Source of the DNA: Azophilus sp964348115
Lineage (GTDB): Bacteria > Pseudomonadota > Gammaproteobacteria > Pseudomonadales > Azotimanducaceae
Length of the DNA stretch: 14,951 nt
Reading direction: 5' to 3'
Assembly (NCBI GenBank): GCA_964348115.1
Contig: CAYGBY010000079.1
Location: 1 to 14,951 of the forward strand
Shown here: piece by piece, positions 8,373-14,705 of the stretch
Position numbering within the stretch: the stretch's first letter is position 1
Layout: each line of letters opens with the position of its first letter
Position numbers and translations under genes: made by a program
The notes under the pieces: model-generated
The model's input: the letters and a program-made list of their open reading frames with translations, nothing else
Told to the model about the DNA's origin: nothing
The model's database searches: none

Positions 8373-9305
8373 ATGTTCGAACAACGTGCGGTCGTCTTCC
8401 TTTACGCGGTCAGCCCGGTGCATATGGGCGCCGGAACGGCGACGGGATTGGTGGACAATCCGATCCAGCGGGAACGCCATACCGGCCATCCCTGCTTTGC
8501 CGGGTCCGGCATCAAGGGCGCAGTGCGGCACAGCTTTGAGTCCCTTGGCGGAGACCCTGAATTGAAGGATCGCCTATTCGGTCCGGAGTCGCAAAGCGGC
8601 AATCTGCACACCGGGGCGGTGAGCTTTGGAGACGCCCAGCTAATCGCGTTCCCCGTGCGCAGCCTTCGCGAGGGCTTCGTTTACGCCACCTGCCCACAGG
8701 CCCTTGCTCGGGCCCAGCGGCTGATGGCCTTCTCTGAAGTATCGGTCGATTGGCAGATCCCCACCGTTGCTGAAGGCGACTGTATAGTGACAGATAAGGC
8801 CCTGCTGTCCGAAAACAGGAAGCTGCATCTTGAGGCATTTCAATACGATGAACCGAAGAATGGTGCGGATTTGGCTGAAGAATCTGGGGGAACCTTGAGT
8901 GGCCTCGAGTCTTTGGCGAAGGACTTGGCCAAACGTGCCGTCCCCCAAGGCGATGACTACAACTACTTCCGCGACAAGATGGCAAAGCACCTAGTTGTGC
9001 TGTCAGACACGGACTTCGGCTACTTCTGCGAGAACGCCACCTTGGTGGAGCCCCATGTGCGCATCGATGACGAGACAGGTACTGCGGATGATGGGGGTCT
9101 GTTCTACACCGAAAACCTGCCGCCCGAATCGCTGCTGATCGCTCCTTTACTGGCCAGCGGGGACCGCAGCGGGAAGGATGGAGCTATGAACGCGAAGGAA
9201 GTGCTATTGAAAATTCGCTTTGTGTTGGATGGCCAGCTGTTGCAGATCGGTGGCGATGCCACCACCGGCCGCGGCTTGGTGATGGCCAGAACGGGCGGAG
9301 GATAG
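8373..9305 (+). CDS. cmr4: Cmr4, backbone subunit that cuts target RNA
   Basis: 310 residues from ATG 8373. The frame is open further upstream, to 8130, but that stretch lies inside cmr3 and is not coding here; AAAGGAG at 8361-8367 fixes the start. N-terminus: VSPVHMGAGTATGLVDNPIQ then REHTG-like sequence and GSGIKGAVRHSF, the Cmr4 signature. D28 in LVDNPIQRE is the aspartate that cleaves target RNA at 6-nt intervals in characterised Cmr4 proteins. C-terminal loop LQIGGDATTGRGLV is the family's glycine-rich motif. Several copies polymerise along the crRNA to make the filament of the complex. GGAGGA inside its last codons (9297-9302) is the ribosome site for cmr5. Confidence 0.94.
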   Translation: MFEQRAVVFLYAVSPVHMGAGTATGLVDNPIQRERHTGHPCFAGSGIKGAVRHSFESLGGDPELKDRLFGPESQSGNLHTGAVSFGDAQLIAFPVRSLREGFVYATCPQALARAQRLMAFSEVSVDWQIPTVAEGDCIVTDKALLSENRKLHLEAFQYDEPKNGADLAEESGGTLSGLESLAKDLAKRAVPQGDDYNYFRDKMAKHLVVLSDTDFGYFCENATLVEPHVRIDDETGTADDGGLFYTENLPPESLLIAPLLASGDRSGKDGAMNAKEVLLKIRFVLDGQLLQIGGDATTGRGLVMARTGGG

Positions 9306-9309
9306 GGAC

Positions 9310-9666
9310 ATGGCGCAACCTACCTTGGAACAGCGTCGGGCGAAGGACGCCTGGGAGAAATGCGAGGATTACAAGAAGGATCACGTCAACCTAGTCAAGG
9401 GACTTCCAGCATTCATCATGAACAACGGGCTGATGCAGACGATGGCCTTCCTGCAGGAAAAAGACGACGCACACAAACGGGTAGCGCGCGACCTGCGGTG
9501 TTGGCTGCACGACAGTTTCGATCTGCCTAAAGGCTTCCAGCGTTGCATGGAGGCACTGTTCAACGCCAAGCCGCGCAAGTATCAATCGGTTACTACCGAG
9601 GCGCTAGCCTGGCTGAAGTGGATGCGCCAGATGGCTGCCGCCCGACAGATTAAACGGGAAGACTAA
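9310..9666 (+). CDS. cmr5: Cmr5, small subunit of the type III-B complex
   Basis: 118 residues, all-helical, the normal size for Cmr5. The segment NLVKGLPAFIMNNGLMQTMA (about 27-46) is the most conserved region of the family, where the helical core begins, followed by AFLQEK. Several Cmr5 copies stack along Cmr4 and help bind the target RNA strand. The start lies 4 bp after the cmr4 stop with a good ribosome site at 9297-9302, and cmr6 begins 2 bp after its stop, so it is translated as part of the chain. Confidence 0.9.
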   Translation: MAQPTLEQRRAKDAWEKCEDYKKDHVNLVKGLPAFIMNNGLMQTMAFLQEKDDAHKRVARDLRCWLHDSFDLPKGFQRCMEALFNAKPRKYQSVTTEALAWLKWMRQMAAARQIKRED

Positions 9667-9668
9667 GA

Positions 9669-11015
9669 ATGCCGGCCGCCACAAGACCCCGGCGTACCGG
9701 AAAGAAAATCGACGGCGGGCGCCGCAGCCCTAGCAAAGCGCGGTTCCGCGCTGCAATACCCGAGTATGCAGGAAAAGATTTCCATTTCCACAGCGCATCG
9801 CCCGCCCTCCGGTTCGGGATGTTTCTCCCCATCTGGAACAGGCGGTGGCGCAAAGACACCGATGGAACTAGGAAATTTTGGCACAACGGCGTTCAACTCA
9901 ATGAGTCGGACACAGCAACAATAAGAAAGTTGGCTGATCGCAATAGCGCGTTGTTTCGGTCCTTTGATCCTGACGCCAGACTGCTGTTGGTTGCCAACTC
10001 CATCGCACCCTTCACCACCGGCTTGGGCAACGAACATCCCTTGGAAAACGGTTTTGCTTTCCTGAACCCCTATGGGCTGCCCTATCTGCCCGGAAGCGGC
10101 GTCAAAGGCGTGGTTCGGCAAGCGGCGCAGGAGTTGGCCGACGGCCAGTGGAGCGCGGGCGGGGGCTGGAATAACGATCGCAACTTTGAGGTGAAGATCG
10201 GTGACGATTTGGTGCTGGTTTCCATGACCGACCTCCTCTTCGGTCGCGAGCCCCGAAGTAAGGATAAGGGCCACCTCCAAGGTGCGCTCAGGTTTTGGGA
10301 CGTGATCCCGCAGATCCAGGAAGATGGCCTGACAGTGGAGATCATGACCCCGCACTTCAGCCACTACTATCGGGATGGTGATTCGCCGCACGACTCCGGC
10401 CAGCCCAACCCCATCAGCTTTCTCACGGTGCCCCCTAGCTCGCGTTTCGAATTTCATGTTATATGTGACCGGCGGCGTTTGAAGCGCTTTGCTCCCGCTC
10501 TCGCGGCCAACGACAGATGGCAGAGGTTAATGGAGGCAGCGTTCAGTCATGCCTTCGAATGGCTTGGCTTTGGCGCAAAAACCGCGGTTGGATACGGCCA
10601 TATGCAACGAGATCACGCGGCGGAGAAAGAATGGGAACGCGAGCAACAGGGAAGCGCTGAGCGGGAAAAAGAGCATCAAGAGAAGGAACGACAACAGCAA
10701 GAGCTTAGCCGCTTGCCGGAAGACGCCCGGTGGGTGCAGCAAAAGGCGAGTTCAGATCGCTGGAGACATAACAACCCGTCACACATAAACAACTTTCTGA
10801 ATGATGTGAAGAACTTTCTCGCCGAACGAGAGACACTTAGTGATTCTGCTCATAAAGAGCTGGCCGAACAGATGGAGAAACGCTGGAAGGGTATCTTGGA
10901 AAATCCAGACGCCACAAAGGGTAAGTGGGAGAAAGCGAAATTTAAGCCCGGTCCCCGAGAGATAGCGCACAAGTTGCGCGGCTTAAAATTGAGGCCGAGT
11001 GAGGCGGTCAGATAA
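9669..11015 (+). CDS. cmr6: Cmr6 with a long charged C-terminal extension
   Basis: 448 residues. RAMP core: LVANSIAPFTTGLGNEHPLE, PYLPGSGVKGVVRQA (G142-S-G-V-K-G147) and the glycine-rich loop GFGAKTAVGYGHM ending near residue 312. Cmr6 sits beside Cmr1 at the 3' end of the filament. After the core there are about 136 more residues: first a highly charged E/K/R/Q-rich helix likely to form a coiled coil (about 316-345), then a helical region with WRHNNPSHINNFLNDVKNFL and a basic end. The first ~35 residues are also basic. The extension is in frame with no break, and its codons become richer in A and T than the core. Ribosome site GGGAAG is at 9656-9661. The stop TAA at 11013-11015 directly abuts a relic open frame. 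The family call is firm; the function of the tail is unknown. Confidence 0.92.
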   Translation: MPAATRPRRTGKKIDGGRRSPSKARFRAAIPEYAGKDFHFHSASPALRFGMFLPIWNRRWRKDTDGTRKFWHNGVQLNESDTATIRKLADRNSALFRSFDPDARLLLVANSIAPFTTGLGNEHPLENGFAFLNPYGLPYLPGSGVKGVVRQAAQELADGQWSAGGGWNNDRNFEVKIGDDLVLVSMTDLLFGREPRSKDKGHLQGALRFWDVIPQIQEDGLTVEIMTPHFSHYYRDGDSPHDSGQPNPISFLTVPPSSRFEFHVICDRRRLKRFAPALAANDRWQRLMEAAFSHAFEWLGFGAKTAVGYGHMQRDHAAEKEWEREQQGSAEREKEHQEKERQQQELSRLPEDARWVQQKASSDRWRHNNPSHINNFLNDVKNFLAERETLSDSAHKELAEQMEKRWKGILENPDATKGKWEKAKFKPGPREIAHKLRGLKLRPSEAVR

Positions 11016-11113
11016 GTGCATCAACTGCTTGAAACCCGCCGATCAGAGATACTTGCCTTGGCCAAACAACACCAACTTCAGGACTTGCGGGTGTGCGGGA
11101 CTACATGGGTCGT

Positions 11114-11131
11114 AAGGAATGGGTATTCCTT
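11114..11131. promoter_or_regulatory. Perfect inverted repeat overlapping the -35 box; possible operator
   Basis: AAGGAAT (11114-11120), 4-base centre GGGT, ATTCCTT (11125-11131): perfect 7-bp arms. The right arm covers the first two bases of the candidate -35 TTGACT. That geometry suits a repressor or activator site. It could also form a small RNA hairpin if read through from cmr6, but no U-tract follows, so it is not a standard terminator. Confidence 0.45.
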
Positions 11132-11157
11132 GACTTGCTACCGATTCAGAGTATCAT
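11130..11157 (+). promoter_or_regulatory. Sigma70-like promoter for the CARF-HEPN gene
   Basis: TTGACT (11130-11135, five of six consensus) and TATCAT (11152-11157, five of six) are separated by 16 bp. A start near 11164 would give a leader of about 64 nt to the ATG at 11228, where GAGGTG (11218-11223) is the ribosome site. This is the best promoter match I see, and the 212-bp gap it lies in is the largest in the cas region. Confidence 0.5.
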
Positions 11158-11227
11158 AGTTTCAGATATGCAAATTCTATCCCCATCTATTGAGCTCCAT
11201 CAGCGCTACTGAGCCACGAGGTGACAA

Positions 11228-12616
11228 ATGAGCGGAGTCGTGCTGCTATGCACTGTGGGTGGATCTCATCAACCGATTCTTCAGGCGATCAACACCGTCA
11301 AGCCTCGCCATATCTTCTTTTTCTGTACCGGCAAGGATCCTGTGACGGGAAAATCCGGCTCCGTCAGTCAAATCACCGGCGAAGGACTGGTCATCAAAGC
11401 CAGTTTTGGTGACAGATCCCCGTCGCTTCCGAACATCCCTACCCAAGCCAGTCTGGTTGAAGGCGCCTTCAAGACTCAGCTAGCGCTAGCTGATGATCAT
11501 GGCGATAAGGCTGGGTTCGTTGAAGGTGCCCCCTCCTTTGAAACGCGTCTAGTGCCGGCGGACGATCTCGACGGTGCTTGGACCGAGATGCGGGAAACAA
11601 TTCTCCTGTGCCGTGAACAGTTTCCGAACGTGCAGCTCATCGCGGACTACACCGGCGGCACCAAGACCATGACGGCCGCACTCGTCTGCGCCGCACTGGA
11701 ATTTGAAAAGATCGAATTGCAACTGGTCACAGGAGCGCGGACCAACCTTGAGCGCGTGACGCAAGGGGCGGGGGTGCGGCTCGCCAGCGTATCCCGTCTG
11801 CGTCTTGACCGCCAAATCAAACAGCATCTTGCGCCTTGGCGTCGATTTGCCTACCGGGAGGCCGAAGCGGGGCTTGGACAAATAGGTCCATTGCCGGCTG
11901 ATGCACCAGATGGAGCGAGACTGGGCCGAGCCATCGCGCTAAGCCGGAGCCTAGCGTTGTGGGACGATTTTGATCATAAGGGCTCATTGGAGGTGCTTGC
12001 GCCATTCGCTGGCTTGGTCTCCGCCGAATGCCCATGGATGATGGATTGTCTGGGCTCTTTAAGCCACAGATCTAAGCATGAGGGCAATCCAAGGGACCAA
12101 ACCGAGGCCTTAAGTCTGCTCGACCTTTGGCGGAATGCGGAGCGTCGCGCTGCGCAAGGCCGTTTCGATGATGCGGTTGCCCGCTGGTATCGCATGATGG
12201 AATGGACGGCGCAGTGGCAGATTCGCAAACACCTAGGCGTGGATACCGCAGACTTCCCCTCTGACCTATTGCCGCCCGGCGTTTCCTCCACACCAAGCAG
12301 CGATGGCAAGCATAAAATTGGTCTGTATCACTCTTGGCGGGTCATCGCCCATTCAGCCAAGCTGCGCGGACGACCTGCCCAAGAATTCGCCAAAGAGCAC
12401 GGCGAAAAGCTGCGCGGCCTGCTCGACCTACGCAACAACTCCATTCTTGCCCACGGCTTTGAACCGGTGTCCGCCAAAGGTTGGGCAGACATGGAGTCAT
12501 GGACATTCAAGTGCTTCCTTCCGCTTCTCCATGCCTTGGCGGAGGAGGTGGGGATACGCAAGCCCCTGCCACAACTTCCACAGGAGCCGCTGAAGTTCAT
12601 CCTGACGACGTCCTAA
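11228..12616 (+). CDS. CARF-HEPN effector RNase, Cas02710/TIGR02710 family (Csx1/Csm6-like)
   Basis: 462 residues. N-terminal CARF domain: VLLCTVGGSHQPILQAI at the start and DYTGGTKTM (140-148), the conserved ligand loop with D-x-T-G-G-T-K-x-M. C-terminal HEPN domain: LRNNSILAHGF, with R402 and H409 forming R-x6-H, the form typical for this family. Members are activated by cyclic oligoadenylate made by Cas10 and then cut RNA without sequence preference, causing dormancy or abortive defence. Length fits the family. Between the two CARF motifs there is an unusual imperfect tandem duplication, VEGAFKTQLALADD (77-90) and VEGAPSFETRLVPADD (98-113). It has its own promoter-like sequence and candidate operator, separating it from the cmr operon. 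Ribosome site GAGGTG is 4 bp from the ATG. Confidence 0.9.
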   Translation: MSGVVLLCTVGGSHQPILQAINTVKPRHIFFFCTGKDPVTGKSGSVSQITGEGLVIKASFGDRSPSLPNIPTQASLVEGAFKTQLALADDHGDKAGFVEGAPSFETRLVPADDLDGAWTEMRETILLCREQFPNVQLIADYTGGTKTMTAALVCAALEFEKIELQLVTGARTNLERVTQGAGVRLASVSRLRLDRQIKQHLAPWRRFAYREAEAGLGQIGPLPADAPDGARLGRAIALSRSLALWDDFDHKGSLEVLAPFAGLVSAECPWMMDCLGSLSHRSKHEGNPRDQTEALSLLDLWRNAERRAAQGRFDDAVARWYRMMEWTAQWQIRKHLGVDTADFPSDLLPPGVSSTPSSDGKHKIGLYHSWRVIAHSAKLRGRPAQEFAKEHGEKLRGLLDLRNNSILAHGFEPVSAKGWADMESWTFKCFLPLLHALAEEVGIRKPLPQLPQEPLKFILTTS

Positions 12617-12775
12617 AGGGCGATTGTCCACCCGACTTTAAATTCATACCTGCTAGCCGCGGATGGCGGATGACGATCTTGCCCACACAGCGAATCCGCA
12701 ACCTTGTCAACCCTGCATGAAAAACCGTTCCCTGCTTCAATTCCGCTACCACCAATTTTGGACAGTGACACCCGC

Positions 12776-13060
12776 ATGCCAACGAGGGGACTCTACATCG
12801 CCGCCTATGACGTTTCCGACCCCAAACGGTTGCGTCAGGTCCGTCGTGTCGTAAAGGACTACGCGACGGGAGGGCAGAAGTCCGTTTTCGAGTGTTTCCT
12901 CTCGCCCAAGGAGCATGCCAATCTCTACTCTGATGTTTGTTCCTTGATGAATGGCGGTGAAGATCGCTTCGCCTTGTTGCGGGTGGAGGAAAGAACCCAA
13001 CCCGTGCTCTTGGGGATCGCCACGCCAGCCGTCGACCCCAATTTTTACTACGTGGGATAA
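12776..13060 (+). CDS. cas2: Cas2, integrase subunit of the intact adaptation pair
   Basis: 94 residues, the normal Cas2 size, from ATG 12776. An in-frame TTG at 12704 would add 24 unlike residues and is rejected. GLYIAAYDVSDPKRLRQVRR contains the conserved aspartate D12 at the end of strand 1, and QKSVFECFLSPKE is the second conserved block. Cas2 forms a dimer that bridges two Cas1 dimers for spacer integration. It precedes cas1 by 6 bp, an order often found in type III loci. The 159-bp region before it (12617-12775) shows no clear promoter, terminator or gene, and its ribosome site is weak. Confidence 0.9.
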   Translation: MPTRGLYIAAYDVSDPKRLRQVRRVVKDYATGGQKSVFECFLSPKEHANLYSDVCSLMNGGEDRFALLRVEERTQPVLLGIATPAVDPNFYYVG

Positions 13061-13066
13061 CTGAAA

Positions 13067-14062
13067 ATGGCCACGCTGTACGTTGATCGCAAAGACATAG
13101 ATCTGCAGGTGTCCGGGGGCGCTTTGGTGTTTTACGAACCCAAAGGCCGCCGTGGTTCGGTTCCGATCGGCCAATTGGAACGGGTTGTGCTCCGCGGCAG
13201 GATGCAACTCTCCACCTCGGTGTTGGGCGCCATCACGGAGGCCGGTGCTGGCGTACTGGTGCTGAGCGGCAGGCACAGTCGCCATATGGCCACCTGCGTC
13301 GGCAGGCCGCACAATGATGTGTTGCGACGGCTAGGCCAGTTCGACGCCTACCGTGACGCCGCCACGAGACTGGATTGGGCGACCAAGTTGGTGTCAGCGA
13401 AGGTCCACGCCCAAAGCCGCCTTCTCAAAAAAGCATTGGGCCAAAGGCCGGACAAGCGGCGACAACTAACCAAGGCCATGGACCGGTTGGAGGCCTTGGA
13501 AGGCCGACTTTTGGCGGACGCGGAGACCCTGAGTATTCCCAGCTTGCTGGGCATCGAAGGCGCAGCGGCCGCTGCCTACTTCGCTGGTTATTCCGCGCTG
13601 TTTCCACCTTCCCTCGGGTTCCACAGCCGCAATCGCCGTCCGCCAAAGGATCCGGTCAACGCTTGCCTGTCATTGGGCTACACCCTGCTGCATTTCGAGG
13701 CCGTGGTGGCCTGCCATGCCGCCGGTTTGGATCCCCTGCTGGGGTTATTCCACGAACCGGCCTATGGGCGGGAGTCCTTGGCCGCCGATGTCATAGAGCC
13801 TTTCCGACCGCATATAGATGAGTGGGTTTGGTCGCTGTTCCGCAGCCGGGTGCTCACCGATAAGGCATTTCGCCAAGATGGCGAAGCAGTTTTGCTGGAT
13901 AAAGCTGGACGCCAGCACTTTTATCAACACCTTACGCCGCTCAGCGTAGCGTTGCGCCGCCTGCTGCGTCGGCAGCTTGCCAGGGTCGCTAGAGAGTTCG
14001 AGCAACGCGGACGAAACGGCCAAACTTTGCGGGCGGTCGAAGCCGTGGACAGCTGTGGGTGA
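13067..14062 (+). CDS. cas1: Cas1, spacer integrase (intact)
   Basis: 331 residues, full length for Cas1. Conserved catalytic residues are all visible: E164 in LLGIEGAAAAAYF, H229 in GLFHEPAYGRESL and D241 in AADVIEPFRP. N-terminal beta domain begins ATLYVDRKDIDLQVSGGAL. The catalytic metal site joins protospacer ends to the leader-proximal repeat. GGGAT at 13054-13058 is a plausible ribosome site. The stop TGA overlaps by one base with the ATG of the second, broken cas1 copy (TGATG). Since the paired Cas2 is also intact, this module could still be active, although the array in the window is short. Confidence 0.95.
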   Translation: MATLYVDRKDIDLQVSGGALVFYEPKGRRGSVPIGQLERVVLRGRMQLSTSVLGAITEAGAGVLVLSGRHSRHMATCVGRPHNDVLRRLGQFDAYRDAATRLDWATKLVSAKVHAQSRLLKKALGQRPDKRRQLTKAMDRLEALEGRLLADAETLSIPSLLGIEGAAAAAYFAGYSALFPPSLGFHSRNRRPPKDPVNACLSLGYTLLHFEAVVACHAAGLDPLLGLFHEPAYGRESLAADVIEPFRPHIDEWVWSLFRSRVLTDKAFRQDGEAVLLDKAGRQHFYQHLTPLSVALRRLLRRQLARVAREFEQRGRNGQTLRAVEAVDSCG

Positions 14063-14283
14063 TGAAGCCACTCTATCTTGCACGGTCCCGGCCGCTTTGA
14101 GTCGATTTGGATGGGCTCGCCCTGCGTGTCACCAGCGAAAACCGGTCTGACCAGCGTTCCCGTCGCCCTAATGTGCGGCAAGATGATGTGGTTGTTTTCT
14201 TCAAAGGGCAAGCCAACGCTTGCGACTTCCACCTAAAGGAAACCCTCTGTCATCTAAATCGCTATCTGGAAGGGCTGGAATAG
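14062..14283 (+). pseudogene. cas1: Broken second cas1 (in-frame stop plus large internal deletion)
   Basis: From ATG 14062 one frame reads MKPLYLARSRPL, then a TGA at 14098-14100, then VDLDGLALRVTSENRSDQR and on without further stops to TAG 14281-14283, 74 codons in all. The opening aligns with the intact Cas1 start (ATLYVDRKDIDLQ-VSGGAL against KPLYLARSRPL-stop-VDLDGLAL) and resembles other Cas1 N-termini with L-D-G-x-A-L-R-V. The stop can arise from CGA (Arg) by one C-to-T change. The last residues FHLKETLCHLNRYLEGLE look like a Cas1 C-terminus, so about 260 codons holding the whole catalytic domain seem deleted. It sits between an intact cas1 and a second cas2, as a cas1-cas2 pair would. 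The residue pattern is different enough from the upstream gene to suggest a separate lineage rather than a recent copy. Confidence 0.6.
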
Positions 14284-14284
14284 A

Positions 14285-14701
14285 GTGCCGGCAAGCCGAA
14301 AAATCTCTTGGCTGGTGGCCTATGACATCACCGCTACCGACCGGCTGAGAAGGGTGCATCGGGTAGTGCGTCAAGATGCCGAACCCTTGCAGTATTCCCT
14401 CTTCCATCGCACAGCCACTCGGCGGGAGATAGTGCATCTAATGACCCAACTCGATAGCCTGATTGACGCCCGCAGCGACGATGTTCGCGCCTATCCACTC
14501 TTGACAACAGGACGCCATGCGATCTATGGTTGCTCAAGCCTTCCAGATGGCGTTTTGATGGTTTGGGATGGTCAGTTCATTCAAAATTTAGACTCTAAGG
14601 TAACAGCGTCGGGAAGGGATGCATTTGGTCAGCACCGCGGCCCACTTAGAAGTGCGCAACCCACTCCGCAACTTGTTGAGCAGAAAGTGAAAATCGTTTA
14701 G
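14285..14701 (+). CDS. cas2: Second Cas2, with a 42-residue unlike tail running to the array
   Basis: 138 residues from GTG 14285 (TGGAA at 14276-14280 upstream). SWLVAYDITATDRLRRVHRV contains the conserved D14; EPLQYSLFHRTATRREI and DDVRAYPLL are typical of the Cas2 group that pairs with the type of Cas1 whose relic lies just upstream. It is clearly different from the first Cas2 (for example QYSLF against KSVFECF). Cas2 proteins usually end near residue 95; similarity here fades after LPDGVLMVWDG (about 86-96), and the remaining residues to 138 are polar with no family pattern. They are encoded by DNA reaching within 4 bp of the first repeat, so the true stop may have been lost and the leader is being read as protein. 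With its cas1 broken, a current role in adaptation is doubtful. Confidence 0.85.
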   Translation: MPASRKISWLVAYDITATDRLRRVHRVVRQDAEPLQYSLFHRTATRREIVHLMTQLDSLIDARSDDVRAYPLLTTGRHAIYGCSSLPDGVLMVWDGQFIQNLDSKVTASGRDAFGQHRGPLRSAQPTPQLVEQKVKIV

Positions 14702-14705
14702 GTCT
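14575..14705 (+). promoter_or_regulatory. Presumed CRISPR leader, overlapping the cas2 tail
   Basis: The leader must lie left of the first repeat if transcription is rightward, as the repeat orientation indicates. This stretch is more AT-rich at 14575-14600 (TTCATTCAAAATTTAG) and contains two small palindromes, TTAGA-c-TCTAA (14588-14598) and CACTT-ag-AAGTG (14643-14654). No clear -35/-10 pair is seen. It coincides with the part of the second cas2 frame that has no Cas2 similarity. Confidence 0.35.

Larger units (their letters stand above)
11016..11159 (+). pseudogene. Relic of a MNT-type nucleotidyltransferase gene (5' fragment)
   Basis: Directly after the cmr6 stop, a GTG-started frame of 47 codons reads LLETRRSEILALAKQHQL followed by QDLRVCG. 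This closely matches the opening of small nucleotidyltransferase-fold (MNT/MntA) antitoxin proteins: L-L-x-x-R-R-x-E-I-L-A-L-A-x-x-H-G-A-x-N-V-R-V-F-G, which normally continues S-x-A-R-G-E and then the D-x-D catalytic site. Here similarity stops right at that point (about 11099), and the rest (TTWVVRNGYS...) is unrelated; TAG at 11157-11159 ends it. So only about 28 residues remain and no active site. No HEPN toxin partner of the MNT type is visible. The promoter of the next gene lies inside the relic. The assignment rests on pattern memory of the family and could be chance. Confidence 0.45.

Noticed and set aside
9663..10457. Long antisense open frame opposite cmr6 (and similar ones opposite cas6, the first CARF gene and cmr3)
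   Set aside because: These mirror high-GC coding frames on the + strand; they lack ribosome sites and recognisable domains, while the + strand products are certain.
11114..11131. Inverted repeat as an intrinsic terminator for the cmr operon
   Set aside because: The stem is AT-rich and short, no T-tract follows, and it overlaps a promoter-like -35.
12609..12720. Open frame ending GWRMTILPTQRIRNLVNPA downstream of the CARF-HEPN gene as a possible gene tail
   Set aside because: It has no start of its own outside the CARF-HEPN gene, mixed codon use and no recognised family; the stretch is best left as intergenic.
14098..14100. TGA in the second cas1 as a recoded (selenocysteine or readthrough) codon
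   Set aside because: No selenocysteine-type hairpin context is evident and the gene also lacks its catalytic domain, so plain decay explains it.
14636..14646. CGCGGCCCACT resembling the repeat start (9 of 11) about one unit left of the first repeat
   Set aside because: It is one base out of phase and similarity ends at once, unlike the copy at 14916 that matches along its length.
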